NCBI RefSeq assembly: GCF_001654835.1
Contig: NZ_LXEP01000020.1
Location: 124,001 to 188,000, forward strand
Length of the DNA stretch: 64,000 nt
From: Buttiauxella gaviniae ATCC 51604
GTDB lineage: Bacteria > Pseudomonadota > Gammaproteobacteria > Enterobacterales > Enterobacteriaceae
Reading direction: 5' to 3'
Position numbers and translations under genes: made by a program. Position 1 is the stretch's first letter. Each line of letters begins with the position of its first letter. The notes beneath the pieces were generated by a model. It did not search any database. It had not been told where the DNA came from and worked only from the letters and a program-made list of their open reading frames with translations. This document shows, piece after piece, positions 18,563 to 27,466 of this stretch.

Positions 18563-19126
18563 ATGCTGCGTTGTGGATGGGTATCAAATGACCCGCTCTA
18601 TATTGAGTACCACGATAAGGAATGGGGTGTGCCGATGACTGACGGGCAACACCTGTTTGAGATGATTTGCCTTGAAGGACAACAGGCCGGTTTATCATGG
18701 ATAACCGTGCTGAAAAAACGCGAAAACTACCGTCGCTGCTTTAAAAATTTCGATCCGCAGGCCGTGGCTTTACTGCAACCGGAAGACGTAGACGAACTGG
18801 TACAGGATGCCGGTATTATCCGCCATCGCGGGAAAATAGAAGCCATCATCAATAACGCGAAAGCGTATCTGGCGATGGAAGCCAACGGTGAGAAATTCCC
18901 GGAGTTTGTCTGGTCGTTTGTCGATAACCAGGCGCAGATTACACAGGCGGCAACGCTTGCAGAAATCCCTACCACCACCCCCGCGTCCGACGCGTTATCA
19001 AAAGCGCTGAAAAAACGCGGTTTTAAGTTCGTCGGGTCAACCATTTGCTACTCGTTTATGCAGGCCTGTGGGCTGGTCAATGACCACGTCACCACTTGCT
19101 TCTGCCATCCCGATAATCTCAAATGA
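18563..19126 (+). CDS. tag: 3-methyladenine DNA glycosylase I Tag
   Basis: Constitutive base-excision repair glycosylase that removes N3-methyladenine. 187 aa from ATG 18563, preceded by AAAGGAG at good spacing; an upstream in-frame codon would add 11 Lys/Arg-rich residues not in the family. RCGWVSNDPLYIEYHDKEWGVP at the N-terminus carries the zinc-binding Cys and His, and VNDHVTTCFCH at the C-terminus the remaining ligands. Its stop overlaps the yiaC start (ATGA). Confidence 0.97.
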   Translation: MLRCGWVSNDPLYIEYHDKEWGVPMTDGQHLFEMICLEGQQAGLSWITVLKKRENYRRCFKNFDPQAVALLQPEDVDELVQDAGIIRHRGKIEAIINNAKAYLAMEANGEKFPEFVWSFVDNQAQITQAATLAEIPTTTPASDALSKALKKRGFKFVGSTICYSFMQACGLVNDHVTTCFCHPDNLK

Positions 19127-19563
19127 TTCGCCGCCTACAGCCTGGTGAAATGGATGAACTGATTGAAATCTGGCTTGCCAGCACGATTCAGGCTCATCCA
19201 TTTATTAGCGAAAATTACTGGCACGAAAGTGAGTCCATCGTACGGAATGTTTATATTCCGCAATCTGCGACCTGGGTTTATCTGCATCAGGACAAAATGG
19301 TGGGATTTATTAGCGTGCTGGATTCGCTATTTATTGGCGCATTGTTTGTTAGCGAACCTTTTATTGGCAAGGGGATTGGGCAAGCGTTGATGGAGCACGT
19401 CAAAGCGCTTTATCCCTCACTGAGCCTTGAGGTTTACCAGAAGAATCATCGGGCAGTGCATTTCTATCATCACCAGGGCTTTCGCATTGAAGAAAGCGCC
19501 TGGCAAAACGAAACGCACCACCCGACCTGGATTATGAGCTGGCAGGCGGAACAAATGCCGTAA
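19123..19563 (+). CDS. yiaC: GNAT N-acetyltransferase YiaC
   Basis: 146-aa GNAT-fold acetyltransferase; E. coli YiaC has been reported to act as a protein lysine acetyltransferase. The acetyl-CoA binding region is [14 protein letters not shown] (Q/RxxGxG/A-like), followed by [17 protein letters not shown], a typical motif B. Translationally coupled to tag by a 4-nt overlap. Its 3' end overlaps the 3' end of bisC on the opposite strand by 32 nt. Confidence 0.92.
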   Translation: MIRRLQPGEMDELIEIWLASTIQAHPFISENYWHESESIVRNVYIPQSATWVYLHQDKMVGFISVLDSLFIGALFVSEPFIGKGIGQALMEHVKALYPSLSLEVYQKNHRAVHFYHHQGFRIEESAWQNETHHPTWIMSWQAEQMP

Positions 19564-21862
19564 CTTCCGGTACCGGGCCGAGATACTTTTCGGCCCATAC
19601 CAGCGACGAGTTTGCAGCACAGCCATTTGCCAGGCGCGAAGTCGGAATATCAAGCGTCAGCACATTCACCGCACCGTTTTTACACAGCTTTTCGTCGTCT
19701 AAATCCGGCCACGCCCCTTGGTGAATACAGACCACTCCAGGCTTTATGCCTTCTGTTACCAGCGCACCCACCAGCACCTGCCCACGCGCATTCCAGACAC
19801 GCACTAAATCACCATCCGCAATGCCACGTTCAGCCGCATCTTTTGGATGCAGTGTTAACGGCTCACGTCCGGCAATCGCGTATTTATCACGTAGCGCCGA
19901 ATAGTTAAGCTGGCTGTGCAGGCGATGTGCCGGATGAGATGAAAGCAGTTGAAGCTGACCGGACTGCGCATTGCCTTGCCATTCGTCTGGCGCAAGCCAG
20001 GTCGGATGCGGAGGGCAATCAGCGTAACCAAAACTGGCAATACGCTCGGAATAAATTTCGATTTTCCCGCTTGGTGTTTTTAATGGATTAGCCTGCGGAT
20101 CATGGCGGAAATCAGCGAAACGAATAAAAGCGGCGTTCTTTTCACTTTCCGGCATTTCTATCAGCTGGTTAGCTTCCCAGAACTGTTTAAATTCCGGCAG
20201 TTCTATCTGCTGCGTTGCACCGCGCTTGCGCGCAATGTCATAGAACTCCTCCAGCCATTGCAGCTCGGTTTTTCCTTCAGTAAAACGGGCTTCGCCGCCC
20301 TCTTCCCACAATGCACTGAGTTGGGCAAAAACATCGAAATCATTGCGCGCCTCCCCTTGTGGGGAAACGACCTGCTTCATCGGCACTAAATGCTGATTAC
20401 TGTAATCACCGGTCATCGTTAAATCATTGCGCTCAAACGATGTGGTGATCGGCAACACAATATCTGCGTGTTTTGCGGCCGCCGTCCAGAAGCATTCGGA
20501 AATAATAACCAACTCCGGTTTCTGCCAGGCTTTGATCAAACGATTGGTATCTTGATGGTGGGTAAAATTACCGCCACCCGCCCACCAGAGCATGCGAATA
20601 TCCGGGAATGTTTTTTGCTGCCCATTATGCTGATACTCGCCACCTGGGTGTTCCAGCGCTTCAACAATGCGTGCCACCGGGATTTTCTCGACAGCATCAG
20701 TACCGTTGGCCACCGTTCCCTGCATTGAACCCAGCACCGCCGCGCGCCGCGTTGGGTTGCCACCGTTCGCAAAGTGATAAGACAAACCAAAACCGCCGCC
20801 CGGCGTACCAATTTGCCCCAGCATCGCTGCAAGCGTGACCAACATCCAGTGCTTTTGCTCGCCATACTGCTGGCGCTGCATCCCCCAGCCCGACATCAGC
20901 ATGGTGCGATTGCGGCTAAATACCTGCGCCAGGTATTCAATGGTTTGCACCGGCACACCGCAAATCTTCGCTGCCCACTCGGCGTTTTTCGGCTGACCGT
21001 CTAATTCGCCCGTCAAATAAGCGGCGAATTTATCGTAGCCATGAGTACAGCGCGCCAGGAAGTCAGTATCGTGCCAGCCGTGTTTAACCAGCGTATGCGC
21101 GATACCCAACATCAGCGCGACATCAGTTCCCATATTTGGAGCAATCCACTGGGCATTTTCACCAAAGAAATCCACCGTTTCCGATCGCATCGGATCAATG
21201 GCGATCACGGTTTTACCGCTGTTTTTCAGTTGCTCAAAAAACCTCACGCCCTGTTCGTCGCTGGCATTCCAGGCAATCTTCAGCGTGTTCAATGGGTTGG
21301 CGCTCCACAGCACCACCACATCGCTGTGCTCCAGCACCAACGGCCAGCTAGTTTGCTGCTGATAAACCTCATTTGAGCCAACCACATACGGCATGATGAC
21401 CTGCGCAGCACCGGTTGAGTAATCGCCCAGGTGCCCGGTATAACCGCCCGCGAGACTCATATAGCGCTGCAATAATGTCGCCGCTTTATGAAGTACGCCA
21501 TTGGAGCGCCAGCCGTAGGAACCCGCAAAAATGGAAGCTGCCCCATAAGTCGTGCGAATGCGTTGGTGCTGCTGGTGAATCAACTGGAGCGCTTCACCCC
21601 AACTGATGCGCACATACTCATCTTCACCCCGCACACCTTGTGGTGCTTCGGGTGAGGCAAGAAAACCTTTCCTGGCCATGGGATACTGCACACGGGCTTT
21701 ACTGTGTACCTGGTCTGGAACTGCGCTTTGCAGTGAATTCTCATGCCCGGTTTCCAATGCCCCTCTGGAAGCGAGGACTCGCTCTCCATCAGTTTCAACT
21801 ATCATCGGGCCCCAGTGTGCGGCAGTTAGAATTTTCTTGTTTGATGAGAATACGTTAGCCAA
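19532..21862 (-). CDS. bisC: Biotin sulfoxide reductase BisC (molybdopterin enzyme)
   Basis: Molybdopterin-guanine dinucleotide enzyme of the DMSO/TMAO reductase family that reduces biotin and methionine sulfoxides in the cytoplasm. The N-terminal [34 protein letters not shown] and C-terminal [14 protein letters not shown] segments match E. coli BisC. There is no twin-arginine signal, in keeping with a cytoplasmic enzyme. I choose TTG 21860-21862 as start: it aligns with the E. coli start and has GGGAG six nt upstream, giving 776 aa. A GTG at 21911-21913 would add 17 residues and has no SD. Confidence 0.9.
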   Translation of the reverse strand: MANVFSSNKKILTAAHWGPMIVETDGERVLASRGALETGHENSLQSAVPDQVHSKARVQYPMARKGFLASPEAPQGVRGEDEYVRISWGEALQLIHQQHQRIRTTYGAASIFAGSYGWRSNGVLHKAATLLQRYMSLAGGYTGHLGDYSTGAAQVIMPYVVGSNEVYQQQTSWPLVLEHSDVVVLWSANPLNTLKIAWNASDEQGVRFFEQLKNSGKTVIAIDPMRSETVDFFGENAQWIAPNMGTDVALMLGIAHTLVKHGWHDTDFLARCTHGYDKFAAYLTGELDGQPKNAEWAAKICGVPVQTIEYLAQVFSRNRTMLMSGWGMQRQQYGEQKHWMLVTLAAMLGQIGTPGGGFGLSYHFANGGNPTRRAAVLGSMQGTVANGTDAVEKIPVARIVEALEHPGGEYQHNGQQKTFPDIRMLWWAGGGNFTHHQDTNRLIKAWQKPELVIISECFWTAAAKHADIVLPITTSFERNDLTMTGDYSNQHLVPMKQVVSPQGEARNDFDVFAQLSALWEEGGEARFTEGKTELQWLEEFYDIARKRGATQQIELPEFKQFWEANQLIEMPESEKNAAFIRFADFRHDPQANPLKTPSGKIEIYSERIASFGYADCPPHPTWLAPDEWQGNAQSGQLQLLSSHPAHRLHSQLNYSALRDKYAIAGREPLTLHPKDAAERGIADGDLVRVWNARGQVLVGALVTEGIKPGVVCIHQGAWPDLDDEKLCKNGAVNVLTLDIPTSRLANGCAANSSLVWAEKYLGPVPEVTAFVPPASS

Positions 21863-22028
21863 TTCGGGCTCCCTTATTTGCAGGTGTTGTGCAGGTGGCG
21901 GCCTGATGGCCACTCAATATTTTGTTTACAAATTCAGACGACTCTATAGAAATTTCTACACATTCACACGGCATAATCAACCGCCGCTGAAGTCGCGGTT
22001 GAGTTATTAAATTCACAAAGGAAATGAG

Positions 22029-22691
22029 ATGAAAAAACGCGTCATGATGATTGCCGCCATTGTTTGCGGCACGTTAGCAGTTTCTGGTTGTACTACCAAC
22101 CCTTACACCGGCGAACGTGAAGCAGGGAAATCAGGCATTGGAGCCGGTATTGGCTCGCTGGTAGGCGCAGGCGTTGGCGCACTCTCCTCATCGAAAAAAG
22201 ATCGCGGCAAAGGCGCACTGATTGGTGCCGCAGCAGGTGCTGCATTAGGCGGTGGCGTTGGTTATTACATGGATGTGCAGGAAGCGAAACTTCGTGAAAA
22301 AATGCAGGGAACGGGCGTGAGTGTGACGCGTAGTGGCGACAACATCGTGCTTAATATGCCAAACAATGTCACCTTCGACAGCAGCAGCGCAACACTGAAA
22401 CCGGCTGGCGCGAATACCCTGACCGGCGTGGCAATGGTATTAAAAGAATACCCAAAAACTGCGGTTAACATCGTGGGTTACACTGACAGCACCGGCAGCC
22501 AGGAGCTGAATATGAAGCTTTCCCAGCAGCGTGCAGATGGTGTGGGTAGCGCGCTGATCACACAAGGTGTGGCAGCAAACCGTGTGCGTACCACAGGCGC
22601 AGGCCCGGCCAACCCAATCGCCAGCAACAGCACGGCTGAAGGCAAAGCCCAGAACCGCCGCGTAGAAATTACGCTGAGCCCGCTGTCTTAA
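22029..22691 (+). CDS. yiaD: OmpA-family lipoprotein YiaD
   Basis: 220-aa outer-membrane lipoprotein. Lipobox LAVSGC with Cys21 or so, then a glycine-zipper segment (GIGAGIGSLVGAGVGAL) and a C-terminal OmpA-like peptidoglycan-binding domain with NVTFDSSSATL and the GYTDSTGSQELNMKLSQQRA motif. E. coli YiaD is the same size and is a multicopy suppressor of a bamB mutant. It is divergent from bisC with about 165 nt between them. Confidence 0.96.
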   Translation: MKKRVMMIAAIVCGTLAVSGCTTNPYTGEREAGKSGIGAGIGSLVGAGVGALSSSKKDRGKGALIGAAAGAALGGGVGYYMDVQEAKLREKMQGTGVSVTRSGDNIVLNMPNNVTFDSSSATLKPAGANTLTGVAMVLKEYPKTAVNIVGYTDSTGSQELNMKLSQQRADGVGSALITQGVAANRVRTTGAGPANPIASNSTAEGKAQNRRVEITLSPLS

Positions 22692-22712
22692 GCATTGGAT
22701 TTGGCTGTATCT

Positions 22713-22735
22713 CGCCCTGGCTCATTGCCAGGGCG
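22713..22735. terminator. Hairpin between yiaD and the DUF5666-like gene
   Basis: 8-bp inverted repeat CGCCCTGG/CCAGGGCG with a 7-nt loop between two convergent genes. No strong T-run, so a weak bidirectional terminator or 3'-end stabiliser. Confidence 0.5.
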
Positions 22736-22758
22736 AAGTTTGATAAAAAACTCTGCAT

Positions 22759-23376
22759 TTACATCGGCGGTGTCAGGCCATCTTTACCGGCGGATATCCC
22801 GCGAGCAACTAACTGACCTTTATCATCTTTCGCTGTGTGTAATACGACTTTAGTACCAGGTTTCAACAGTGATTTATCCGCTGGGGTAATTAGCACCACC
22901 GGAGCGTCATCCGGAACAATGACTGTTTTTTCCTGATCTTTAACCTTCACCGTCATCGTACGGCCATGACTATTAACCAGTTTTCCGACCGTACCGTTGG
23001 TCATCGTGTTTACATTGCCGTCGGCAGATTCAAAAGGGTTAAACCCTTCACCCGATCCCCGCAAGCTCGGCGCGAACACATGTACTTCTAACGCTTTTAG
23101 CGTTCCATCAGCTTGCTGCACCGCCGCTGTGCCAATAAAACTATCAGGTTTGATATCACTTACTTTTGCCTCGCTGACGCTATTCACTTTGGTTTGATCC
23201 GTCAGAGCGACATCGAGCTTCTCCCCCTGCCGCGTGGTGATAATGAGCGTATTACCATTCACAGCATCGATAATGCCACGCACCGGCCTGATAACATTTT
23301 CAGCTGCCGTCGCCATAGAACCAGCACTCAGCAACAATGCGCTGAGCAGCAAAGCGGAAAAACAATGCTTAGTCAT
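22759..23376 (-). CDS. Secreted protein of unknown function, DUF5666-like
   Basis: 205 aa with a clear signal peptide (LLLSALLLSAGSMATAAE). The mature part is two related beta-rich modules, each reading like VxGxIxxVxGNTLxITTxxGE...V.LT..T, the pattern of DUF5666/OB-like periplasmic proteins: residues ~30-95 and ~120-195. No cysteines in the mature protein, no metal or catalytic motif. It is convergent with yiaD. The family assignment is from the repeat pattern only. Confidence 0.7.
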   Translation of the reverse strand: MTKHCFSALLLSALLLSAGSMATAAENVIRPVRGIIDAVNGNTLIITTRQGEKLDVALTDQTKVNSVSEAKVSDIKPDSFIGTAAVQQADGTLKALEVHVFAPSLRGSGEGFNPFESADGNVNTMTNGTVGKLVNSHGRTMTVKVKDQEKTVIVPDDAPVVLITPADKSLLKPGTKVVLHTAKDDKGQLVARGISAGKDGLTPPM

Positions 23377-23575
23377 TTTTCTCTCCAGTATTCAGTTTAC
23401 GAATCATTAGCAAGCTTATTAAGGGTAATTCGCAAATGAAAACCGGTGAGGAAAGTCGTTTGAAAGAGTGTGTTTAAACATTTCGCCAAATCGTGTGGCG
23501 CCAGGCAGTCGGAGCTAAACTATCCATGATACGCTGCGTGAATACGCTATCCATTGTGCTGGTCCAGGAAGAAAT

Positions 23576-23872
23576 ATGGCTTACAAATTTGCTCTGATAG
23601 TGCTTATCCCACTCGCCGTTATTGGCTGTTCATCGACTGATACCTCAGGCTATGACGGGCATAAAACCATTAACCCGGCAGAGACTAACGAGGCATTAAT
23701 CATGCGCTCAAAATATCCGGATCAGTATTATGGCCGTGAAAACTTAACCACGGAGCAGCGCAGAGAAATAAGCGAGAAAATGCGTGCAGACAGGCTGGAA
23801 GCACGAGGACGGCAGGATAACAGCACTGACAGCGGCGATGGTTTCGGGCAATCCGTTCCCCACGGGTTTTAG
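23576..23872 (+). CDS. Small lipoprotein of unknown function
   Basis: 98 aa, start ATG after AGGAAG. A short signal peptide ends in the lipobox LAVIGCSS, so it should be lipidated; Ser after the Cys predicts outer-membrane sorting. The mature part is hydrophilic and charged (QYYGRENLTTEQRREISEKMRADRLEARGRQD). I do not recognise a family. A bidirectional hairpin (23903-23940) that also ends istR-1 follows it. Confidence 0.7.
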   Translation: MAYKFALIVLIPLAVIGCSSTDTSGYDGHKTINPAETNEALIMRSKYPDQYYGRENLTTEQRREISEKMRADRLEARGRQDNSTDSGDGFGQSVPHGF

Positions 23873-23902
23873 AACTAAGTCAATTTCAGAACCTACAAAA
23901 AC

Positions 23903-23983
23903 AAAAAACCCCGCTGGTGAGGCGAGGTTTTTTGTTTTTGCTACTAGTGCTTTTACTGCTTCGCACACCAGATCACATCAACC
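23903..23983 (-). ncRNA. istR: IstR-1-like antitoxin sRNA of tisB
   Basis: Antisense regulator that blocks translation of the tisB toxin mRNA. The minus strand has a promoter TTGCAC-17 nt-TATATT (24012-24017 and 23989-23994), then an RNA starting near 23982 with GTTGATGTGATCTGGTGTGC, closely parallel to the E. coli IstR-1 5' end as I recall it (GTTGA..T.AT....GTGTGC). It ends in an AACCTCGC...GCGGGGTTTTTT terminator (T-run 23903-23908), also like E. coli. Length about 80 nt. Its first 20 nt can pair with the tisB leader at 24218-24237 with one mismatch and four G-U pairs. A longer IstR-2 from the shared LexA region is possible. Confidence 0.8.
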
Positions 23984-23988
23984 CACAA

Positions 23989-24017
23989 AATATACGACGA
24001 AACCCACCCTGGTGCAA
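23989..24017 (-). promoter_or_regulatory. Constitutive istR-1 promoter
   Basis: -35 TTGCAC (24012-24017) and -10 TATATT (23989-23994) with a 17-nt spacer; the RNA 5' end is expected about 6 nt after the -10 box. No LexA box overlaps it, matching constitutive IstR-1 synthesis in E. coli. Confidence 0.75.
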
Positions 24018-24085
24018 ATAGTTGCTGCTAATGTGAGCAATGCATAAATCTGTGGCTTGCGAAGCTGTTCGCATTTTCATCTTTT

Positions 24086-24109
24086 TACTGTTTATTTATA
24101 CAGTATAAT
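24086..24109 (+). promoter_or_regulatory. LexA box and promoter of tisB
   Basis: CTGT (24088-24091)-N8-ACAG (24100-24103) inside TACTGT...ACAGTA is a near-ideal LexA operator. A perfect -10 TATAAT (24104-24109) overlaps its right edge, so LexA binding would block transcription toward tisB and damage would release it. Confidence 0.88.
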
Positions 24110-24217
24110 GGATATACTGATTGTGTTGAATGTGATGTGCTCTGAGGCCGCAAACCGCCGCGCAATTTAAGTCCTGGCTGAAACGGGTGGTGCCGTCAGT
24201 GCCTTAACCTCAGAGGA

Positions 24218-24237
24218 GCGCATCGGATCACCTCAAC
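24218..24237 (+). promoter_or_regulatory. IstR-1 pairing site in the tisB leader
   Basis: The stretch GCGCATCGGATCACCTCAAC can pair along all 20 nt with the 5' end of the IstR-1-like RNA: 15 Watson-Crick pairs, 4 G-U pairs and one mismatch. It lies 70-90 nt before the tisB start, in the position of the ribosome standby/antitoxin site described for E. coli tisAB mRNA. Confidence 0.65.
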
Positions 24238-24307
24238 AAATTCAGCAGACTACAGGCAGCGGAAAGGCTCGTCGGCTGAAAGTGCTCCTGGTAACAGGAG
24301 AAAGCGT

Positions 24308-24397
24308 ATGGGCTTGATGGGACTGGCTATTTTGTTTCTGAAACTCATGGTTGCGTTACTGCAACTACTTGAAGTCGCCATGAAATACTTCAAGTAA
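24308..24397 (+). CDS. tisB: SOS-induced small membrane toxin TisB
   Basis: 29-aa hydrophobic peptide (AILFLKLMVALLQLLEVAMK core). It matches the E. coli TisB pattern closely, with identical spacing of two internal lysines, Gln and a Lys-Tyr-X-Lys end. TisB inserts in the inner membrane, dissipates proton motive force and promotes persistence during SOS. The SD AGGAG (24296-24300) is locked in a small hairpin TCCTG-GTAA-CAGGA (24286-24299), explaining why initiation needs a standby site upstream. Position before emrD is the E. coli position; the LexA box, IstR site and terminator complete the unit. Confidence 0.9.
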   Translation: MGLMGLAILFLKLMVALLQLLEVAMKYFK

Positions 24398-24419
24398 TTC
24401 ATCGTCTTCAAGTCGCACC

Positions 24420-24448
24420 AAAAGGAGGCGGGAAACCGCCTCCTTTTT
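24420..24448 (+). terminator. Terminator of tisB
   Basis: Strong stem AAAGGAGGCGG/CCGCCTCCTTT with a GAAA tetraloop followed by a T-run, 22 nt after the tisB stop. Confidence 0.9.
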
Positions 24449-24645
24449 ATAAACCTCTGTTGCCGTTTCGCTGGCAACATAAATTGCCGTTCAGGCTTTA
24501 CATGCTGCCAATTTATCTCTCATCCAAAAGGTGTCAGGCCATAGGGTTTCATCGTCTTTGTGTGGTAGATTCCTCTCGATTTTTTTGCGCAGTCAGTTTT
24601 ATAAACTGACAATTGGCATATACACCCCAAATAACACCTGAGAAA

Positions 24646-25830
24646 ATGAAAAAGTTAGCCAATATTCACCTGCTGATGATGTTGATTCTGCTGGTTGCTG
24701 TCGGGCAAATGACGCAAACCATTTATATCCCTTCAATTCCCGATATGGCTCACGATTTCGGCGTGCGCAGCGGTGCAATTCAGCAAGTGATGGCGGCATA
24801 TTTGCTGACCTATGGCGTGTCGCAACTTGTCTACGGGCCGATATCAGACCGCATCGGCCGCCGCCCGGTCATTCTCACCGGTATGAGTATTTTTATCCTC
24901 GCCACACTTTGGGCTCTGTTCACCACTAATTTAACAGCGCTGGTGATTGCCAGTGCGTTGCAGGGAATGGGGACAGGCGTTGCAGGTGTGATGGCACGAA
25001 CCATGCCGCGTGACCTTTACGAAGGTGCATCGCTCCGTTCTGCCAACAGTCTGCTGAATATGGGGATTCTGGTCAGCCCGCTATTGGCTCCGGTCATCGG
25101 CGGGATGCTTGACTCCGTATGGGGTTGGCGTGCTTGCTACGGCTTCTTGCTGGTGCTTTGCACCATTGTCGCTTTCTGCATGTTGCGTTGGTTACCTGAA
25201 ACTCGCCCGGTTCAGGCTAAACCTCAACGACTGGTTGCGAGCTATAAAGCCTTACTAGGCAGCGGCTCGTTTAATTGCTATTTGCTGATGCTAGTCGGTG
25301 GCCTTGCAGGCGTGGCGGTGTTTGAAGCCTGTTCCGGTGTGTTGATGGGCGGCGTTCTTGGGCTCAATGGCGTAGTGGTGAGTATTCTGTTTATTCTCCC
25401 TATCCCAGCAGCCTTCTTTGGCTCCTGGTATGCTGGCCGGGAGAATGCGCGCTTCTCTTCATTGATGTGGCAAGCCGTATTGAGCTGCCTGTTTGCCGGC
25501 ATTTTGATGTGGATTCCAGGCTGGCTTGGAATTATGAACATCTGGACATTACTGGTACCAGCCGCGCTGTTCTTCTTCGGCGCAGGGATGTTATTCCCAT
25601 TGGCGACCAGCGGCGCAATGGAGCCGTTCCCATTCCTCGCAGGCACCGCGGGCGCGCTGGTTGGTGGGCTGCAAAATATTGGTTCAGGAGCGATGGCGTG
25701 GTTTTCTGCGTTACTGCCACAAACCGGGCAATTCAGCCTCGGAATGCTCATGACGGCAATGGGCGTGATGATTTTGTTCTGCTGGCTTCCGCTGTCGCAT
25801 AAGTTTCAGCGGCATGGGGAAGCGGTGTAA
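24646..25830 (+). CDS. emrD: Multidrug efflux MFS transporter EmrD
   Basis: Proton-driven 12-TM major facilitator exporting amphipathic compounds and uncouplers. 394 aa from ATG 24646 (MKKLANIH), the same length as E. coli EmrD; the upstream in-frame extension lacks family similarity. Motif A appears as GPISDRIGRRPVIL and motif C-like GILVSPLLAPVIGG; the segment FPLATSGAMEPFPFLAGTAGALVGGLQN is nearly identical to E. coli. SD is weak (GAGAAA). Confidence 0.96.
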   Translation: MKKLANIHLLMMLILLVAVGQMTQTIYIPSIPDMAHDFGVRSGAIQQVMAAYLLTYGVSQLVYGPISDRIGRRPVILTGMSIFILATLWALFTTNLTALVIASALQGMGTGVAGVMARTMPRDLYEGASLRSANSLLNMGILVSPLLAPVIGGMLDSVWGWRACYGFLLVLCTIVAFCMLRWLPETRPVQAKPQRLVASYKALLGSGSFNCYLLMLVGGLAGVAVFEACSGVLMGGVLGLNGVVVSILFILPIPAAFFGSWYAGRENARFSSLMWQAVLSCLFAGILMWIPGWLGIMNIWTLLVPAALFFFGAGMLFPLATSGAMEPFPFLAGTAGALVGGLQNIGSGAMAWFSALLPQTGQFSLGMLMTAMGVMILFCWLPLSHKFQRHGEAV

Positions 25831-25890
25831 TTTCCGCTAAATCCGAGAGAATTAAACGCGAACGTAGGCCGGGTCCCGACACTATCCAAC

Positions 25891-26613
25891 TTAAAGCACT
25901 TTACTCAAAAACTCTTTGGTACGTGGGTTAGTCGGGTTGCTAAACAGTTGAGATGGCGGCCCCTGCTCCTGAATCACACCCTGATCAATAAACACCACGC
26001 GATCCGCCACTTCACGGGCAAAGCCCATTTCGTGGGTGACGATAACCATCGTCATTCCTTCCAGCGCCAGTTGTTTCATGACTGCCAGCACTTCACCCAC
26101 CAGCTCGGGGTCGAGTGCCGAAGTCGGCTCATCAAACAGAATGATCGACGGCTCCATTGCCAATGCACGAGCAATCGCTACACGCTGCTGCTGCCCGCCG
26201 GAAAGGCTTGACGGCCAGGCATCGATTTTGTCTATAAGCCCAACCTTTTGCAGCAACTTTTCCGCCCGCGACACGGCTTCAGCCTTCGATAACCCTTTAA
26301 GCGACATCGGCGCCATCGTCAGGTTTTCCAACACTGTCATATGTGGGAACAGGTTAAAACGCTGGAATACCATGCCAATACTTTCGCGCAGCGTGTTGAG
26401 GTTAGTTTTCGGGTCGTGCACGGCAAAACCGTTCACCATAACCTCACCACCGTCTGGTTTTTCCAGCGCGTTCAGGCAACGTAAAAAGGTACTCTTACCG
26501 GAACCGGACGGACCAATCACACATACCACTTCCTGCGGCGCGATATCACAGGAAATGCCGCGCAGCACATGAGTTTTGCCAAATTGTTTCTGTAAATCCT
26601 TAACGTGAATCAC
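25891..26613 (-). CDS. Polar amino acid ABC transporter ATP-binding protein
   Basis: 240-aa GlnQ/HisP-type ATPase: Walker [10 protein letters not shown], signature LSGGQQQR, Walker [14 protein letters not shown]-loop VTHE. It overlaps the permease gene by 14 nt and ends a dsdC-linked set of three importer genes. Substrate cannot be read from the ATPase; the binding protein suggests an amino acid. Confidence 0.92.
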   Translation of the reverse strand: MIHVKDLQKQFGKTHVLRGISCDIAPQEVVCVIGPSGSGKSTFLRCLNALEKPDGGEVMVNGFAVHDPKTNLNTLRESIGMVFQRFNLFPHMTVLENLTMAPMSLKGLSKAEAVSRAEKLLQKVGLIDKIDAWPSSLSGGQQQRVAIARALAMEPSIILFDEPTSALDPELVGEVLAVMKQLALEGMTMVIVTHEMGFAREVADRVVFIDQGVIQEQGPPSQLFSNPTNPRTKEFLSKVL

Positions 26614-27364
26614 TTTTGCCGAGCCTCTTTTCCATGTGTTGCACCATCAGCGAGAGCATGAACGTCAGCACCCAATACACCAGCGAGATCGTCAGGTACG
26701 GTTCCCAATAAGTCGCATAAGCGCCAGAGACAGTACGTGCAGCGTAGGCCAAATCTGCAAGGCCAATCGCCGAGGCCAGTGAAGAATCTTTCACAATGGC
26801 GATAGCGTTATTGCCCAGCGGTGGCAGAATCCGGCGGAACGCCTGCGGCAAAATCACTTTGCGCATCGTTTTACCCCAGCCCATACCCAACGCACGCGAT
26901 GCTTCCATCTGGCCTTTGTCGATTGACTGAATACCCGCACGGAAAATCTCAGAGACATAGGCCCCGGCATTGAGCGTAATCGCCACCACGCACGAGAGAA
27001 ACGCGCCATATTCAGAGCGCAGTGCACGGGCAAAATCGACCGACATCAGCCCGCTGGTCACTAACATGCCATCACGCGGGTTAATAAAAAGCGGCACCAG
27101 CGCGAAATGAACCACCATGATTTGCACAAACAGTGGTGTGCCACGGAACGCACTGACGTAAACGCGCACTGGCCATTGCACCGCATAACGCAGTACATGT
27201 TTCCACGGACCATCTTCGGCGTGCGCCATGCGGCCTAGCCCAAGCAACAAGCCCCAGGTGGTGCCTAAAATAACGCAGATGATGGTGCACTTGATGGTCA
27301 TGATCGCGCCCTGCATAAATAACGGCGCGTATTCTGAGATTATCTCCCAGCGAAATCCGGTCAT
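26600..27364 (-). CDS. Polar amino acid ABC transporter permease
   Basis: 254-aa HisM/GlnP-family inner-membrane permease with five or so helices and the EAA loop ([32 protein letters not shown]). A single permease gene implies a homodimer. It starts about 100 nt after the binding-protein gene, the gap holding a GC hairpin and a hairpin repeat, and overlaps the ATPase gene. Confidence 0.92.
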   Translation of the reverse strand: MTGFRWEIISEYAPLFMQGAIMTIKCTIICVILGTTWGLLLGLGRMAHAEDGPWKHVLRYAVQWPVRVYVSAFRGTPLFVQIMVVHFALVPLFINPRDGMLVTSGLMSVDFARALRSEYGAFLSCVVAITLNAGAYVSEIFRAGIQSIDKGQMEASRALGMGWGKTMRKVILPQAFRRILPPLGNNAIAIVKDSSLASAIGLADLAYAARTVSGAYATYWEPYLTISLVYWVLTFMLSLMVQHMEKRLGKSDSR

Positions 27365-27375
27365 ACCTGTCCTTG

Positions 27376-27396
27376 TTGGGGCCGAAAAGGCCCCAA
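27376..27396 (-). terminator. GC hairpin between binding protein and permease genes
   Basis: Perfect TTGGGGCC/GGCCCCAA stem with a 5-nt loop and no T-run. Probably lowers permease/ATPase expression relative to the binding protein or protects its mRNA end. Confidence 0.6.
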
Positions 27397-27401
27397 GTCA
27401 T

Positions 27402-27460
27402 ATACCCATTATCCTTCAAGCTGCAGGGGTGTTGGCTGCAACTCGAATGCTAACGGGTAT
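27402..27460. repeat. Dispersed ~59-bp hairpin repeat, copy A
   Basis: Starts ATACCC and ends GGGTAT, with internal CTTCAAGCTGCA and TGCAACTCGAA blocks. A second copy in inverse orientation lies at 43052-43110. Both are short intergenic palindromic elements placed immediately after a gene (here after the binding-protein gene, there after yidB). Confidence 0.75.
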
Positions 27461-27466
27461 CGCAAA

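Noticed and set aside
24250-24480. Minus-strand 76-codon frame opposite tisB
   Set aside because: It covers the tisB leader, toxin and terminator in antisense and has no SD or recognisable product.
25863-25885. Possible REP unit after emrD (GTAGGCCGGGT...)
   Set aside because: Only one arm resembles the family; no complementary arm follows, so it was not called.
27402-27460. CRISPR-like repeat
   Set aside because: Only two isolated, distant, inverted copies without spacers; it is a dispersed palindromic repeat.
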